Part shown: positions 29,843 to 38,384 of the stretch, piece by piece
Layout: each line of letters begins with the position of its first letter
Position numbering within the stretch: the stretch's first letter is position 1
Assembly: GCA_016462645.1 (NCBI GenBank)
Contig: JAEMSX010000015.1
Span: 1-48,268, forward strand
Source: Thermoleophilaceae bacterium
GTDB lineage: Bacteria; Actinomycetota; Thermoleophilia; Solirubrobacterales; JACPNS01
DNA: 48,268 bases
Direction of reading: 5' to 3'
Made by a program: the position numbers and the translations under genes
The notes under the pieces: model-generated
The model's input: the letters and a program-made list of their open reading frames with translations, nothing else
Told to the model about the DNA's origin: nothing
The model's database searches: none

Positions 29843-30528
29843 TCGGCCCGCCAGCGGGTGTCGACGTGAGTGCCGTCGCAGAACGGCTTGTTTGACGACT
29901 GCCCGCAGCGACACAGCGTGACGCGATTGCGCAGCTCGTACGGCTCGCCGTCGGCGCCTACGACCTCAACCCCGCCCTGCACCCAGAGCGGTCCACTGCA
30001 GTCCTCGGTCGGATCCTCGACGAGTCCGATCCGCTGCTCCTCGAAGTCCGGCTCCATCGCGATCGGCTCGCCGGTCTCCTTGTCGATCGCGACGAGCCGC
30101 CCGCTCGGGCACATCATCGCTTCGCTGCCGACGATGTCCCGGCCCTCGGCGGTGTCGGTGCGTTTGACATTGCTCCACGCCTTGCCGCGCGCGTCGCAGA
30201 AGCGCGCGACCGAGCAGAAGCCGGGATTGTCGGTCATGTCCATCGTCGGACCGGAATACAGCTTCGCTCCGTCCGCGTAGCGCTCGTGACCCGCGGTCTC
30301 GGCACCGTCGAAGCCCACCGTCTCGTGCGATCCGTCGCAGAACGGTTTGTTGCTGGAGTGGCCGCAGCGGCAAAGCTCGTAGCTCTCGGGCGCAGCGACG
30401 TCATCGCCGTGCGTCCATGCGATCGACTCCTGCTCGGAATCGGAGACGATCGTCTCGACGCGCAGCGGCAGACCGCCGCTGACGCGGTACGGGCCGTTCT
30501 CGGTCACCTCGATTCGCGCGTCAGCCAT
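29839..30528 (-). CDS. double CDGSH iron-sulfur domain protein
   Basis: The 229-residue product carries two CDGSH-type [2Fe-2S] motifs: CRCGHSSNKPFCDGSH (about residues 53-68) and CRCGQSSNKPFCDGTH (about 207-222). Each supplies three Cys and one His ligand. Between them is a conserved segment with further cysteines (GFCSVARFCDARG, MMCPSG, EDCSGP). Such proteins are presumed to transfer electrons or clusters; partners are unknown. TAATCT ends 6 nt before the ATG. The Old Yellow Enzyme gene lies 17 bp upstream on the same strand. Confidence 0.9.
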   Translation of the reverse strand: MADARIEVTENGPYRVSGGLPLRVETIVSDSEQESIAWTHGDDVAAPESYELCRCGHSSNKPFCDGSHETVGFDGAETAGHERYADGAKLYSGPTMDMTDNPGFCSVARFCDARGKAWSNVKRTDTAEGRDIVGSEAMMCPSGRLVAIDKETGEPIAMEPDFEEQRIGLVEDPTEDCSGPLWVQGGVEVVGADGEPYELRNRVTLCRCGQSSNKPFCDGTHVDTRWRAD

Positions 30529-30545
30529 GCACGCAGATTAAGGAA

Positions 30546-31793
30546 TTACGAGCGCTTGCGGCGCACACCGTTGATGCCGTCGCGCACGAGCGCGTGGCCA
30601 ATCGACTCCCAACCGGTGAGCGCGCGGCGCGGCTCTTTTCCGGCACCGAGGCGACGCAGCTGGATATTGCTCCACCAGAGGTCGGCGGGCGAGTCGAGCT
30701 TGGCGATGCCCGTACGGATCGGCTTCAGGCGCGCGACCGTGCCGGGGTCGTTGATCAGTCGCCGCGGCAGATCGGGCTCAAGGCAGACCGGGCGGGCGAT
30801 ACCGACGATGTCGATCCCGTCATCGAGCGCGTCGGTCATTGCTGAGGATGAACGCAGTCCGCCCGTGATCATCAGCGGCATCGTCGTGACCTGCTTGGCC
30901 TTGGCGGCGAAGTCGAGGAAGTACGCCTCGCGGGCGGCCGAGCGCTCGGACATCTTGCGCGACGTGGCGCCCATCATCGCCGGCTTCTCGTAGGTGCCGC
31001 CGCTGATCTCAAGGAAGTCGAGGCCCTCTTCGCCGAGCAGGCGCACGACCTCAAGCGACTCCTCCTCGCTGAAACCGCCGCGCTGGAAGTCCGCGGAGTT
31101 CAGCTTGATCGCGACGATCTTGTCGGGACCCACGGCCGCGCGCGTGGCGCGGGCGAGCTCGATCACGAAGCGGCGGCGACGCTCGGCGTCCCCGCCCCAC
31201 TCGTCATCACGCCGATTGACCAGCGGCGAGAGGAACTGGGAGATCAGGTAACCGTGCGCGCCGTGGAGCTGGATGCCGTCAAAGCCGGCGCGAACGGAGA
31301 TCTCGGCCGCGGTCGCGAAGCGCTCGATGATGTCCTCGATCTCAGCGACTTCAAGCGCACGCGGCTTCGGGAAAGGTGTGCCGGGGATGTTCACGCGCAC
31401 CGCGCTGGGCGCGACGACGAGCGAGGAGACGCTGCGCAGCGTCTGGCGGCCCGGGTGATTGAGCTGCACGATCGCCGGGGCACCGCCTGACTTGGCCGCC
31501 TCGGCCCAGGCCTTGAGTCCGTCGAGGTCCCGGTCGTCCTCGATCACGACGTTCAGCGGCTCGCCGATCGAACGGCGGTCGACCATGACGTTGCCTGTGA
31601 CCTGCAGCCCGGGGCCACCGCTCGCCCAGCGGCGGTAGAGGTTCAGGAGCTCGGGGGTGGTGTCGTTCGTGCGCGAGCCGAGCTGTTCGCTCATCGCGCT
31701 CTTGGCGATGCGGTTGGTCAGCGTGACCCCGCAGGCCAGCTCAAGTGGACTGGCCAGGGTCACCGGCGGCGCGGCTGTATCAGTCGGATGCAT
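30546..31793 (-). CDS. NADH:flavin oxidoreductase / Old Yellow Enzyme family
   Basis: The 415-residue product is an FMN-dependent TIM-barrel ene-reductase-like enzyme: LTNRIAKSAMSEQLG at the N terminus, GLQVTGNVMVDRRS, PAIVQLNHPGRQT, FDGIQLHGAHGYLISQFLSPLVNRRDDEWGGDAERRRRFV (the HGAHGYL substrate motif) and PLMITGGLRSSSAM near the phosphate site. A 30-40-residue C-terminal tail is basic. The substrate is unknown; the family reduces activated alkenes or acts in lipid catabolism. The promoter is excellent (31800-31828), shares its spacer with the SDR gene at 15064, and implies a leaderless mRNA (-10 ends 6 nt before the ATG). Confidence 0.9.
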   Translation of the reverse strand: MHPTDTAAPPVTLASPLELACGVTLTNRIAKSAMSEQLGSRTNDTTPELLNLYRRWASGGPGLQVTGNVMVDRRSIGEPLNVVIEDDRDLDGLKAWAEAAKSGGAPAIVQLNHPGRQTLRSVSSLVVAPSAVRVNIPGTPFPKPRALEVAEIEDIIERFATAAEISVRAGFDGIQLHGAHGYLISQFLSPLVNRRDDEWGGDAERRRRFVIELARATRAAVGPDKIVAIKLNSADFQRGGFSEEESLEVVRLLGEEGLDFLEISGGTYEKPAMMGATSRKMSERSAAREAYFLDFAAKAKQVTTMPLMITGGLRSSSAMTDALDDGIDIVGIARPVCLEPDLPRRLINDPGTVARLKPIRTGIAKLDSPADLWWSNIQLRRLGAGKEPRRALTGWESIGHALVRDGINGVRRKRS

Positions 31794-31799
31794 CTGGCG

Positions 31800-31828
31800 A
31801 ATGTAACACCAAATGATGTAAAGGTCAA
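31800..31828 (-). promoter_or_regulatory. promoter of the Old Yellow Enzyme gene with shared box
   Basis: On the minus strand, -35 TTGACC (31828-31823) and -10 TACATT (31805-31800) are 17 bp apart. Plus-strand ACACCA-AA-TGATGT (31807-31820) is a near-perfect inverted repeat inside the spacer. The stretch CACCAAATGATGTAAAGG matches the SDR promoter with one change. Confidence 0.8.
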
Positions 31829-31863
31829 GTGCGAAGTGACGACCGCGCGGATCTCCCCGTGGC

Positions 31864-31891
31864 CACGGACGCGCCGTAGCGCGCGCCCGTG
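31864..31891 (-). terminator. stem-loop after the double-nitrilase gene
   Basis: CACGGACGCG (31864-31873) pairs with CGCGCCCGTG (31882-31891) over 10 positions with one G-U type pair and an 8-nt loop, 17 bp beyond the stop of the minus-strand gene at 31908. No T tract follows. Confidence 0.5.
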
Positions 31892-31907
31892 AATCCGCAG
31901 GGGCCGC

Positions 31908-34900
31908 CTATTTCTTGCGCTTGACTTTCAACGTCGCTGTCACGGAGCCAGACTCGAGAGAATCCGAGCCGGCGTAGTTGAACTTCAACTTGAACTTGCC
32001 GACTTTCGTGGCCGCCGGAAGCTTGAGTTTGGCGACCCCGCCCGTGACGACCGCCTTCACCGTCTTGCCGCGGAAGCTCACGCTGACGACCCCGTCGACC
32101 GTGAGGCCGCTCGCGGTGAGCGTCACTGCCGCGGACGCCTTCGCCCCGGCCGTTACCGTCGACTTCGTGAGCTTGACGCTGAGGCTCGGCGCAACCTTCT
32201 TGACCGTCAGCACCACAGTCGCCGATCCGCCCTCGACCAGCGAGTCGCCCGCATACGTGACCGTGATTGGATACTGACCGGCCTTCGTGAGTGTCGGCAG
32301 CGCCACGGAAGCCGATCCTCCGACCAGCACAGCGGGCAGCGTCGAGCCGTTGAGCGCGACGGTGACCGCGCCGCCTGCACCGGGAATCCCTGGCGCGCTG
32401 ACGCCCACGCTGAGCGAGCCCGGCTGGCCAGCCGCGACCGTCGCAGCAGCGAGCGTCGCGGAGACGCTCGGCGTCGCTTTGGTGACCGAGACATCTTCGG
32501 TATCCAGCGAACTCACGAGCTCATCGTTGCCTGAGTAGGTCGCGGTCAGCGTGTTGGCGCCAGCACTGAGCGCGGTGCTCGGAACAGTGATGACCGCGCT
32601 GCCGGCGCTCAGCGGCCCGGTGCCGAGCACGACTTCGCCAGCCTTCAAAGTGACGTCGCCGGAGACCACGGTGCCCTCGTAGCCGGTCACCGCGACCGTG
32701 GCGGTGATGTCTCCCGAGCCCGCCACGATTGATCCGGTGTTCAGGGAGAGCACGGTCGTGCTCGATGACTTCGCGCTCAGCGGGGCGTAGATCTCGGGAC
32801 GGCGGTCGAGGTAGTAGTGGGTCGTGCGCACCTTGTCGGACGACTGGTCGACGTACGAGTAGTAGCGATTGGCGATCGTCGTCAGGTTGAGCGTCGCCTT
32901 GGCGATGCCGGCCGCGGTACCCGCGAGCTCGGCGTTGATCGCACGGCTCGTGCTGGCGATCAGGCTCTTGCCGCCCGAGGTGCCCTGGTTGGCGGCCAGG
33001 ACGTAGACCTTGTTCTCGGATCCACGGGTGCGAACCAGTTCGCGCCACACGGTGCCGGTCTCGCTGTAGCCGCCGGCGATCAGCAGCGCTCCGCGAATCG
33101 CGAGGCTGCGCGCCACCTCGGGGAAGTAGCTTTCGTAGCCACTGATCAGTCCGACCGGTCCGGACGGCGTGTCATACACGCCCGAGACGGTGTTCCCGGC
33201 GTCAAAGATCTCGGCTTGCGTCGCGCTCAGATGGGTGCTGCGGTGAGCGCCGATCACGCCGCTCGGCCCGACGAGCACCTGGGTGTTGTAGAGCTTTCCG
33301 CCGGAGGACTCGACGAGGCCGACGACAACCGTCATGTTCAGTGAGGCCGCCGCCGTCGCGATCGCCTGGACGCTGGGACCGTCCGCCGCTTCGGCGACAT
33401 CGTTCGCCGCGCTGTGGCTCGCGAACTGCGTACCCGTGATCGCCAGTTCGGGGAAGACCAGGAACTTCACAGCCTGGCTGGATGCGGCGTTCATCGTGGA
33501 GATGATGCTCGCGACGTTCGCCGACTTGTCGAGCGCGACAGGGTCGAACTGAGCGACGGCGCCGACGGTCGTCGTCGGCGTACCAGCGACGGTGAAGTCG
33601 AACGAGTAGGCGTCGTTTCCGATCCCGGAGACGTTGTCCGTGACGGCGTTCGCCGGCAGCGTGACGGTGTAGGTCGTGCCGGCGGAGAGGCCGCTGTAGG
33701 CCGCCGTCAGGCGGTTGTCGATCACCGACATGTTGATCGTCCCGGTGAGCGAGCTCGGTGATCCGCCGCTCGGGGTGAGCGTCAGCGGGACCGTGTTCGA
33801 AGGCGTGATGTCGGTGTCAAAACCGATGTAGATCGTGCTCGCCGCCGAGGCGCCGGCCGCAGGCATCGTGCCGAGGACGCCGGGCTTGGCAAAGTCCTTC
33901 ACCGTGAACGGGATTGACTTGGAGAAGCCGTCAGCCGTGACGCGCAGCGTGTGCACTCCGGCGGGGGCGCCTGCCGGAACAGTCATCTCGATGACTCCTT
34001 GGTCGACGCCGAGCGTGCCCGATCCCTGCGCAATCACGTCTTCGGAGGAGTCGACGAGCTTTGCGGTGGTCGCTGTGCCGGCCGGAATCGCCGTCGTCGA
34101 GAAGCTGATGTCGAGGTCGGTCGCCGTCCCGGTCACGGAACTCTGGGGATCTGAACTCAGACCGAGCACCGCGGGGTCCATCGGCCGGGTGACAGCGCGG
34201 TAGAGCTCAGGCCTGCGCTGGTTCAGAAACGTTCGGCTGACATCGCTGAGGTCGACTGTGGCGTAGATCGTCTCGACATTGCTGGTGCTCGCGTTCGCCA
34301 AGAGGTTGTAGTTCGGATCTGCGATCAGGCTGTAGCCGTTGAACGTCGAATTCCGTTCGGTGCCGACGCGATTCGTGACGACGGCAAAGCTGCCGTTCTC
34401 TGCCGCGCGCGAACGCACGTAGTCGCGCCAGGTGGTGCCATTCTCCGTGTCGATCAGCACCATGATCTGCGCGCCGCCGATGCCCATCAGACGAGCGTTC
34501 TCGGGGAACGCACCGTCGTAACAGCTGGCGATTCCGATCTTTCCGATCGAGGTGTCAAAGACCGGCGGAGCTGCGGGACCGCGGGTGAAGAGAACTGCCT
34601 CACTGGCATGCCCCATCGTGATCTTCGCGTACTTGCCCACGTAGCCCTCGGGGCCGACAAGTACGACTTCGTCGTAGAGACCATCGCCGTCGGACGCCAC
34701 CATTCCGAAGGCGATGTACGCCTTCGCCTGCTTGGCGACCTCGACCATCGCAAGCGTGCTCGGTCCGGGCACCGGCTCGGCGTCGAGCTCCATCTCGGCC
34801 CGGGTCTTGTACTTGTAACCCGTGAGCGAGAGCTCCGGGAAGACGATCAGGTCGGCGCCGTTGGCGGCCGCGTCGAGCGCCCGCGCTTCCATGTCATTGA

Positions 34901-35069
34901 GGTTGCCGACCTTGTCTCGGAATGTCGGATTGGTCTGAACGGCGGCGATCTTCACCTTGCCGGTGAATTCGACAGCCCGGGCCTGACCGGGGATGATCAC
35001 TGCGGCGATCGCTACGAGGGCGAATGCGGCGCCGACGGACAGCCGCACGATACGAGCACGAAACGACAT
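31908..35069 (-). CDS. secreted double carbon-nitrogen hydrolase protein with Ig-like domains
   Basis: The 1053-residue protein has a signal peptide (about 1-32), then a nitrilase-superfamily domain (about 37-300) with the full triad: E79 in FPELSLTGY, K149 in GKYAKITMG and C183 in IASCYDGAFPE. A linker and a Big_5-like Ig domain (about 310-495) follow, then a second nitrilase-like domain (about 500-795) with E541 in FPELAITG but Gly644 in LISGYESYFPE where Cys should be. The last 250 residues hold about three Big_3-like Ig repeats ending in KVKRKK. The first domain could hydrolyse an amide outside the cell; the second is probably inactive. ATG 35069 is chosen over TTG 35084 for its GGAG and signal peptide. 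Confidence 0.85.
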   Translation of the reverse strand: MSFRARIVRLSVGAAFALVAIAAVIIPGQARAVEFTGKVKIAAVQTNPTFRDKVGNLNDMEARALDAAANGADLIVFPELSLTGYKYKTRAEMELDAEPVPGPSTLAMVEVAKQAKAYIAFGMVASDGDGLYDEVVLVGPEGYVGKYAKITMGHASEAVLFTRGPAAPPVFDTSIGKIGIASCYDGAFPENARLMGIGGAQIMVLIDTENGTTWRDYVRSRAAENGSFAVVTNRVGTERNSTFNGYSLIADPNYNLLANASTSNVETIYATVDLSDVSRTFLNQRRPELYRAVTRPMDPAVLGLSSDPQSSVTGTATDLDISFSTTAIPAGTATTAKLVDSSEDVIAQGSGTLGVDQGVIEMTVPAGAPAGVHTLRVTADGFSKSIPFTVKDFAKPGVLGTMPAAGASAASTIYIGFDTDITPSNTVPLTLTPSGGSPSSLTGTINMSVIDNRLTAAYSGLSAGTTYTVTLPANAVTDNVSGIGNDAYSFDFTVAGTPTTTVGAVAQFDPVALDKSANVASIISTMNAASSQAVKFLVFPELAITGTQFASHSAANDVAEAADGPSVQAIATAAASLNMTVVVGLVESSGGKLYNTQVLVGPSGVIGAHRSTHLSATQAEIFDAGNTVSGVYDTPSGPVGLISGYESYFPEVARSLAIRGALLIAGGYSETGTVWRELVRTRGSENKVYVLAANQGTSGGKSLIASTSRAINAELAGTAAGIAKATLNLTTIANRYYSYVDQSSDKVRTTHYYLDRRPEIYAPLSAKSSSTTVLSLNTGSIVAGSGDITATVAVTGYEGTVVSGDVTLKAGEVVLGTGPLSAGSAVITVPSTALSAGANTLTATYSGNDELVSSLDTEDVSVTKATPSVSATLAAATVAAGQPGSLSVGVSAPGIPGAGGAVTVALNGSTLPAVLVGGSASVALPTLTKAGQYPITVTYAGDSLVEGGSATVVLTVKKVAPSLSVKLTKSTVTAGAKASAAVTLTASGLTVDGVVSVSFRGKTVKAVVTGGVAKLKLPAATKVGKFKLKFNYAGSDSLESGSVTATLKVKRKK

Positions 35070-35264
35070 GGGACTCCAATTCAAAAGCGGGGGTTTGGTT
35101 GACGGGCGGGGTGCCGAAGGTTCGCTTACTAACGAGTAGCCGCCGTTGTCCGCATGGATGAGATTTGGAACGGTCGTTCGGACCTGAGTACAGGATCCGC
35201 AAAAATGCGCAGATTCGTCGGCCGATCACCCAGAGCCCATGGCCATGGCCCAGCACAACACCTG

Positions 35265-35292
35265 AAAAAGGTCAAGCGCGGGCTGACGCCCG
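35265..35292 (-). terminator. candidate terminator after DUF6159-like gene
   Basis: On the minus strand CGGGC-GTCA-GCCCG (35292-35279) forms a 5-bp stem with a 4-nt loop, followed after 9 nt by TTTTT (35269-35265). It lies 8 bp past the stop at 35301. The rest of 35070-35300 holds no gene that I can support, only a CCATGGCCATGG palindrome (35238-35249). Confidence 0.4.
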
Positions 35293-35300
35293 TCCGGGAA

Positions 35301-36167
35301 CTAGATCGCCGGCTGAGCTTTCGCGCCCTTCTTGGGCTTGACCGCCGCCTCGAACTCGGCGGCCGTGAACGGACCGACGACTTCCTCGCTGACGATGTAG
35401 CGATAGAGCGCCACGCCGAACACGCCGCGCACTGCGCCGCCGACGATCGCTGCGCCGAAGACGATCACAACTCCCAGTAGCAGCAGGCCGCCACCGGCGA
35501 TCACTGCGGCGCCGCCGGCGATGATCGCGAACACGCCACCCGCTGCCAGCAGGATGCCGAGCAGCATCGCGAGTCCGGAGATCGCACCGATCGCGATGTC
35601 ACCGGTGATCTGCTGGCCCCACTTGTTCTTGAACATCATGGACGAGCGCTTGATCGCGGCGAGCGGTCCGAGGCCCTCGAATGCCAGAACCGGGGCGATC
35701 AGGAAGGTGATGAGCGACCAGATCGCCGCGCCCAGACCGGCTGCGATCTGACCGACGAGTCCGCCGCGTTCACGCAGCAGGTTGAAGAAGAGGCTGACCA
35801 GCGCGGCCACTGCCGCCCACTGCGCGATCACCTTGATGTGCGAGCGCGCGACGGCAAGGCCGGCCGAGGTGTCTGCGGTGCCCGTGCGGAAGGCGCCGTC
35901 AGCCGCCGCGGCGAGCGCGACGTTGAAATAGATGATCGCGAACGAGGACAGATACCCGCCGATCGCGATGAGGATGCCGCCCGCCACGTAGCCGGCGTTC
36001 GACTCGTTCGTGGCCGCGATGATCGCGATCCCCGGAACCCCGAAGACCAGGAAGGCGATGAACGCCGTGATGCCGCCGTAGATCGGCAGCTTCACCAGTC
36101 CCGGGTTGGAGCGCACTACGCCCCAGGCCTTTTTTGTCAGTTCCCAACCTCTGCGAATTCGTCCCAT
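35301..36167 (-). CDS. DUF6159-like membrane protein
   Basis: The 288-residue product has about six hydrophobic segments and the opening GRIRRGWELTKKAWGVVRSNPGLVKLPIYGG that I associate with DUF6159. Two long Gly/Ala/Ile-rich stretches (GLAMLLGILLAAGGVFAIIAGGAAVIAGGGLLLLGVVIVFGAAIVGGAV) are notable. The C-terminal cytoplasmic tail is basic (KPKKGAKAQPAI). Function is unknown. TATGGT ends 6 nt before the ATG, suggesting a leaderless transcript. It is convergent with no gene; the double-nitrilase gene lies downstream on the same strand. Confidence 0.75.
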   Translation of the reverse strand: MGRIRRGWELTKKAWGVVRSNPGLVKLPIYGGITAFIAFLVFGVPGIAIIAATNESNAGYVAGGILIAIGGYLSSFAIIYFNVALAAAADGAFRTGTADTSAGLAVARSHIKVIAQWAAVAALVSLFFNLLRERGGLVGQIAAGLGAAIWSLITFLIAPVLAFEGLGPLAAIKRSSMMFKNKWGQQITGDIAIGAISGLAMLLGILLAAGGVFAIIAGGAAVIAGGGLLLLGVVIVFGAAIVGGAVRGVFGVALYRYIVSEEVVGPFTAAEFEAAVKPKKGAKAQPAI

Positions 36168-36205
36168 GGCCGCACCATACAGCAGGCGGCTACGGCCAAA
36201 TCCGG

Positions 36206-36817
36206 CTAAACGGACAGGTGTTGGTCTATGTACGGCGCAAGCAGCGCGAGAACTTCAAGCGCGGACTCCTTCGGCGTTCCGTTGGAGAGTCCGGCGTGAC
36301 TGATCCCAAGCCGCACGAGACCCTCGGCCAGCGTCTTCGCGGCGGCCGGCTCGGCCTCGGGCCAGGTCTCGACCATCTTCGCCGCGAGGCGTTTGGTCGC
36401 GAGGTCAACGACCGGGCCGCCACGCGAGGTGAAGAGCGAGAGCAGTTCGTCTGCGCCCGGGTCGCGCACGACGATGTGGCGCACCATCGGATCGCTCTCG
36501 GCCAACTCAAGAAAGCGCGTGAAGCCGACCTCCAGTGCGCGGTAAGGATTGTCCGGCGACGAGGTGAAGGCGTCTTCGACCTCGATCAGGAATTTGTCCG
36601 CGGCGCGCAGCGCGAAGGTCTGTGCGAACACATCGCGTGAGCCGAACTCGTTGTAGAGCGTCTGACGACTGACGCCCGCCTGCGTGGCGATCGCCGCCAT
36701 CGAGATCTCCGACCACGGCGCGTCCTGCATCAGCTCGCCGGCGGCGTCGAGCAGGCTCGCGCGCAGAAGATCGCGCGCGGCCTCACGGTAGGCGCCGGTT
36801 TTCGTCGTCGGGCTCAA
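36206..36817 (-). CDS. TetR-family regulator of the alk cluster (AlkX/AlkU-like)
   Basis: The 203-residue product has an N-terminal TetR domain: LLDAAGELMQDAPWSEISMAAIATQAGVSRQTLYNEFGSRDVFA (about residues 22-65). It is the last gene of an alkB-alkB-rubredoxin-TetR string, the same position that alkane-responsive TetR regulators hold in other actinobacteria, so it probably senses an alkane or fatty-acid product. The upstream open frame overlaps the rubredoxin gene out of frame; I chose TTG 36817, 4 nt after the rubredoxin stop. It may recognise the ACAYCA/TGRTGT boxes in the alkB promoters. Confidence 0.85.
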   Translation of the reverse strand: MSPTTKTGAYREAARDLLRASLLDAAGELMQDAPWSEISMAAIATQAGVSRQTLYNEFGSRDVFAQTFALRAADKFLIEVEDAFTSSPDNPYRALEVGFTRFLELAESDPMVRHIVVRDPGADELLSLFTSRGGPVVDLATKRLAAKMVETWPEAEPAAAKTLAEGLVRLGISHAGLSNGTPKESALEVLALLAPYIDQHLSV

Positions 36818-36821
36818 GCGG

Positions 36822-36989
36822 TCAACCGCCCACCTGCTGGAAGTCGATCTTGTCGCGCACGCCGCAGTCGGGGCAGTTCCAGTCGTCGGGCACGTCCGCC
36901 CACTTGGTGCCGGCGGGGAAGCCCTCGCGCGGGTTGCCGTCGGCCTCGTCGTAGATGTATCCGCACTCGGGGCACTCAAACTTCGCCAT
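36822..36989 (-). CDS. rubA: rubredoxin (alkane hydroxylase electron donor)
   Basis: The 55-residue product is a single rubredoxin domain that carries electrons from a rubredoxin reductase to AlkB. Four iron-binding Cys are in CPECGY (C6, C9) and CPDCG (C39, C42), with the typical FPAGTKWADVPDDWNCPDCGVRDK wording of AlkG2-type, alkane-hydroxylation-competent rubredoxins. The same frame runs upstream through alkB without similarity, so ATG 36989 is the start; GGGAG lies 9 nt upstream. It begins 5 bp after the alkB2 stop. No rubredoxin reductase gene is in the window. Confidence 0.95.
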   Translation of the reverse strand: MAKFECPECGYIYDEADGNPREGFPAGTKWADVPDDWNCPDCGVRDKIDFQQVGG

Positions 36990-36994
36990 GTCGA

Positions 36995-38281
36995 TCAGAC
37001 TCCCGCCGTTGCTGGTTGCTGCGGTCCGCCAGATGGCTGTCCGCCACTGGACTGACCGCCCTTGTCTCCACCGTACCGTTTGAGGATGCGGTCCCTTTTG
37101 CGCGGCAGAATGTTGGCGCGCGAGATGTCCCCGTCGTAGTGCGCGAGCACGCGCTTGTCCATCACGCGCCGCCAGACCGGCGGGAACAGCGCGGTGACGA
37201 TCATCGTCGCGTAGCCGCTGGGCAGGTCCGGCGCCTCCTCGAAGTTGCGCAGCGCCTGGTAGCGGCGGGTCGGGTGCGCGTGGTGGTCCGAGTGGCGCTG
37301 CAGGTGGTACAGAAAGACGTTCGACGCGATCTGGTTGCTGTTCCAGCTGTGGCTGGGCTGGCAACGCTCGTAGCGACCGTCGTCCTTGGTGTCGCGCAGC
37401 AGGCCGTAGTGCTCGAGGTAGTTCACGACCTCAAGCAGCGAGAAGCCCATGATGCCCTGGATGATCAGGTACGGCAGGACGACCCATCCGAAGATGGCCG
37501 TCAGACCGACGTAGAGCACGACGCTCATCGCCCACGCCTGCAGCAGATCGTTCTTCCACGTCCAGAAACCGTCGCCGGTGCGCGCGAGGCGCTTGTTCTC
37601 GATCTCGATCGCAGACTTCAGGCTGCCCCACACGGTGCGCGGCCAGAACTCGTAGAAGTTCTCGCCGAAGCGCGAGCTCGCGGGATCCTCCGGCGTGGAA
37701 ACGCGGACGTGATGACCGCGGTTGTGCTCGATGAAGAAGTGCCCGTAGAAGGTCTGGGCGAGGGCGACCTTGGAGAGCCACTTCTCTGACTGCTCCCGCT
37801 TGTGGCCCAGCTCGTGCGCGGTGTTGATTGCGATACCGCTGACCGTGCCCATCGTGAGCGCGAGACCCAGCGACTCAAGCCCCGAGAGCCCTCCGTAGGC
37901 CCACTGCCAGCAGGCGAACACGAGGCCCGCGTACTGCAGCGGGATGTACGCGAAGACGACGTAGCGGTAGTACTTGTCCGCCTCCAGCCAGGCGAGCACG
38001 CTGTCGGGCGGGTTCTCGGAGTCGGTGCCGATCAGCTGGTCAAAAATCGGGAAGGCGACGAAGACGATCAACGGCCCGCCGTACCAGAAGAATCCGAGGC
38101 CGGTCAGTTCGACGAGCGCCCAGGCGATGAACGGCGCACACGGGATGATCAGGCCGAGCAGCCAGGCGTAGCGCTTGGGGTCGTGCCAGGTCTCGGGTTG
38201 ATTCAGTTCGACGGGGTTGTCGTCGTGGTCATGGTGATGGTGTTCCGCGGACGGGAACTCCGGTGTGGCAGTGGGTGGCAC
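36995..38281 (-). CDS. alkB: alkane 1-monooxygenase, second copy
   Basis: The 428-residue product is an integral-membrane non-haem diiron alkane hydroxylase. The His boxes are HELGHK (156-161), EHNRGHH (185-191) and LQRHSDHH (327-334), plus NYLEHYGLLR; together they bind the two irons. About six membrane helices surround them. The N terminus carries an EHHHHDHDD His/Asp cluster, and the C terminus a Gly/Gln/Pro tail (GGQSSGGQPSGGPQQPATAGV) absent from the other copy. The GTG start has AGGAG 5 nt upstream. Rubredoxin follows 5 bp downstream. It is a close paralogue of the alkB gene just upstream. Confidence 0.96.
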   Translation of the reverse strand: MPPTATPEFPSAEHHHHDHDDNPVELNQPETWHDPKRYAWLLGLIIPCAPFIAWALVELTGLGFFWYGGPLIVFVAFPIFDQLIGTDSENPPDSVLAWLEADKYYRYVVFAYIPLQYAGLVFACWQWAYGGLSGLESLGLALTMGTVSGIAINTAHELGHKREQSEKWLSKVALAQTFYGHFFIEHNRGHHVRVSTPEDPASSRFGENFYEFWPRTVWGSLKSAIEIENKRLARTGDGFWTWKNDLLQAWAMSVVLYVGLTAIFGWVVLPYLIIQGIMGFSLLEVVNYLEHYGLLRDTKDDGRYERCQPSHSWNSNQIASNVFLYHLQRHSDHHAHPTRRYQALRNFEEAPDLPSGYATMIVTALFPPVWRRVMDKRVLAHYDGDISRANILPRKRDRILKRYGGDKGGQSSGGQPSGGPQQPATAGV

Positions 38282-38316
38282 TGTTGCTCCTGTGGGTGGT
38301 TTGGGGCGCGCACTGC

Positions 38317-38384
38317 CGAATTACAGAATCGCTCCCCGCGTCTGATTACTTGACACCATAGCCCAGATTGTAAAGCGCGTCAAG
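38317..38384 (-). promoter_or_regulatory. promoter and leader of the second alkB copy
   Basis: On the minus strand, -35 TTGACG (38383-38378) and -10 TATGGT (38360-38355) are 17 bp apart; the -35 overlaps the alkB1 stop codon. CTTGAC (38349-38354) and GTCAAG (38379-38384) form an inverted repeat flanking the promoter core. The 44 nt from 38317 to 38360 match 39645-39688 at 40 positions, so this leader was duplicated together with the gene. Confidence 0.75.

Noticed and set aside
35238-35249. CCATGGCCATGG palindrome as an operator
   Set aside because: It lies close to the end of the DUF6159-like gene and about 170 bp from the next start, with no promoter elements around it; probably chance.
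36822-37364. Rubredoxin with a 125-residue N-terminal extension
   Set aside because: The extension is an out-of-frame reading of the alkB2 end; the 55-residue rubredoxin with ATG at 36989 is complete.
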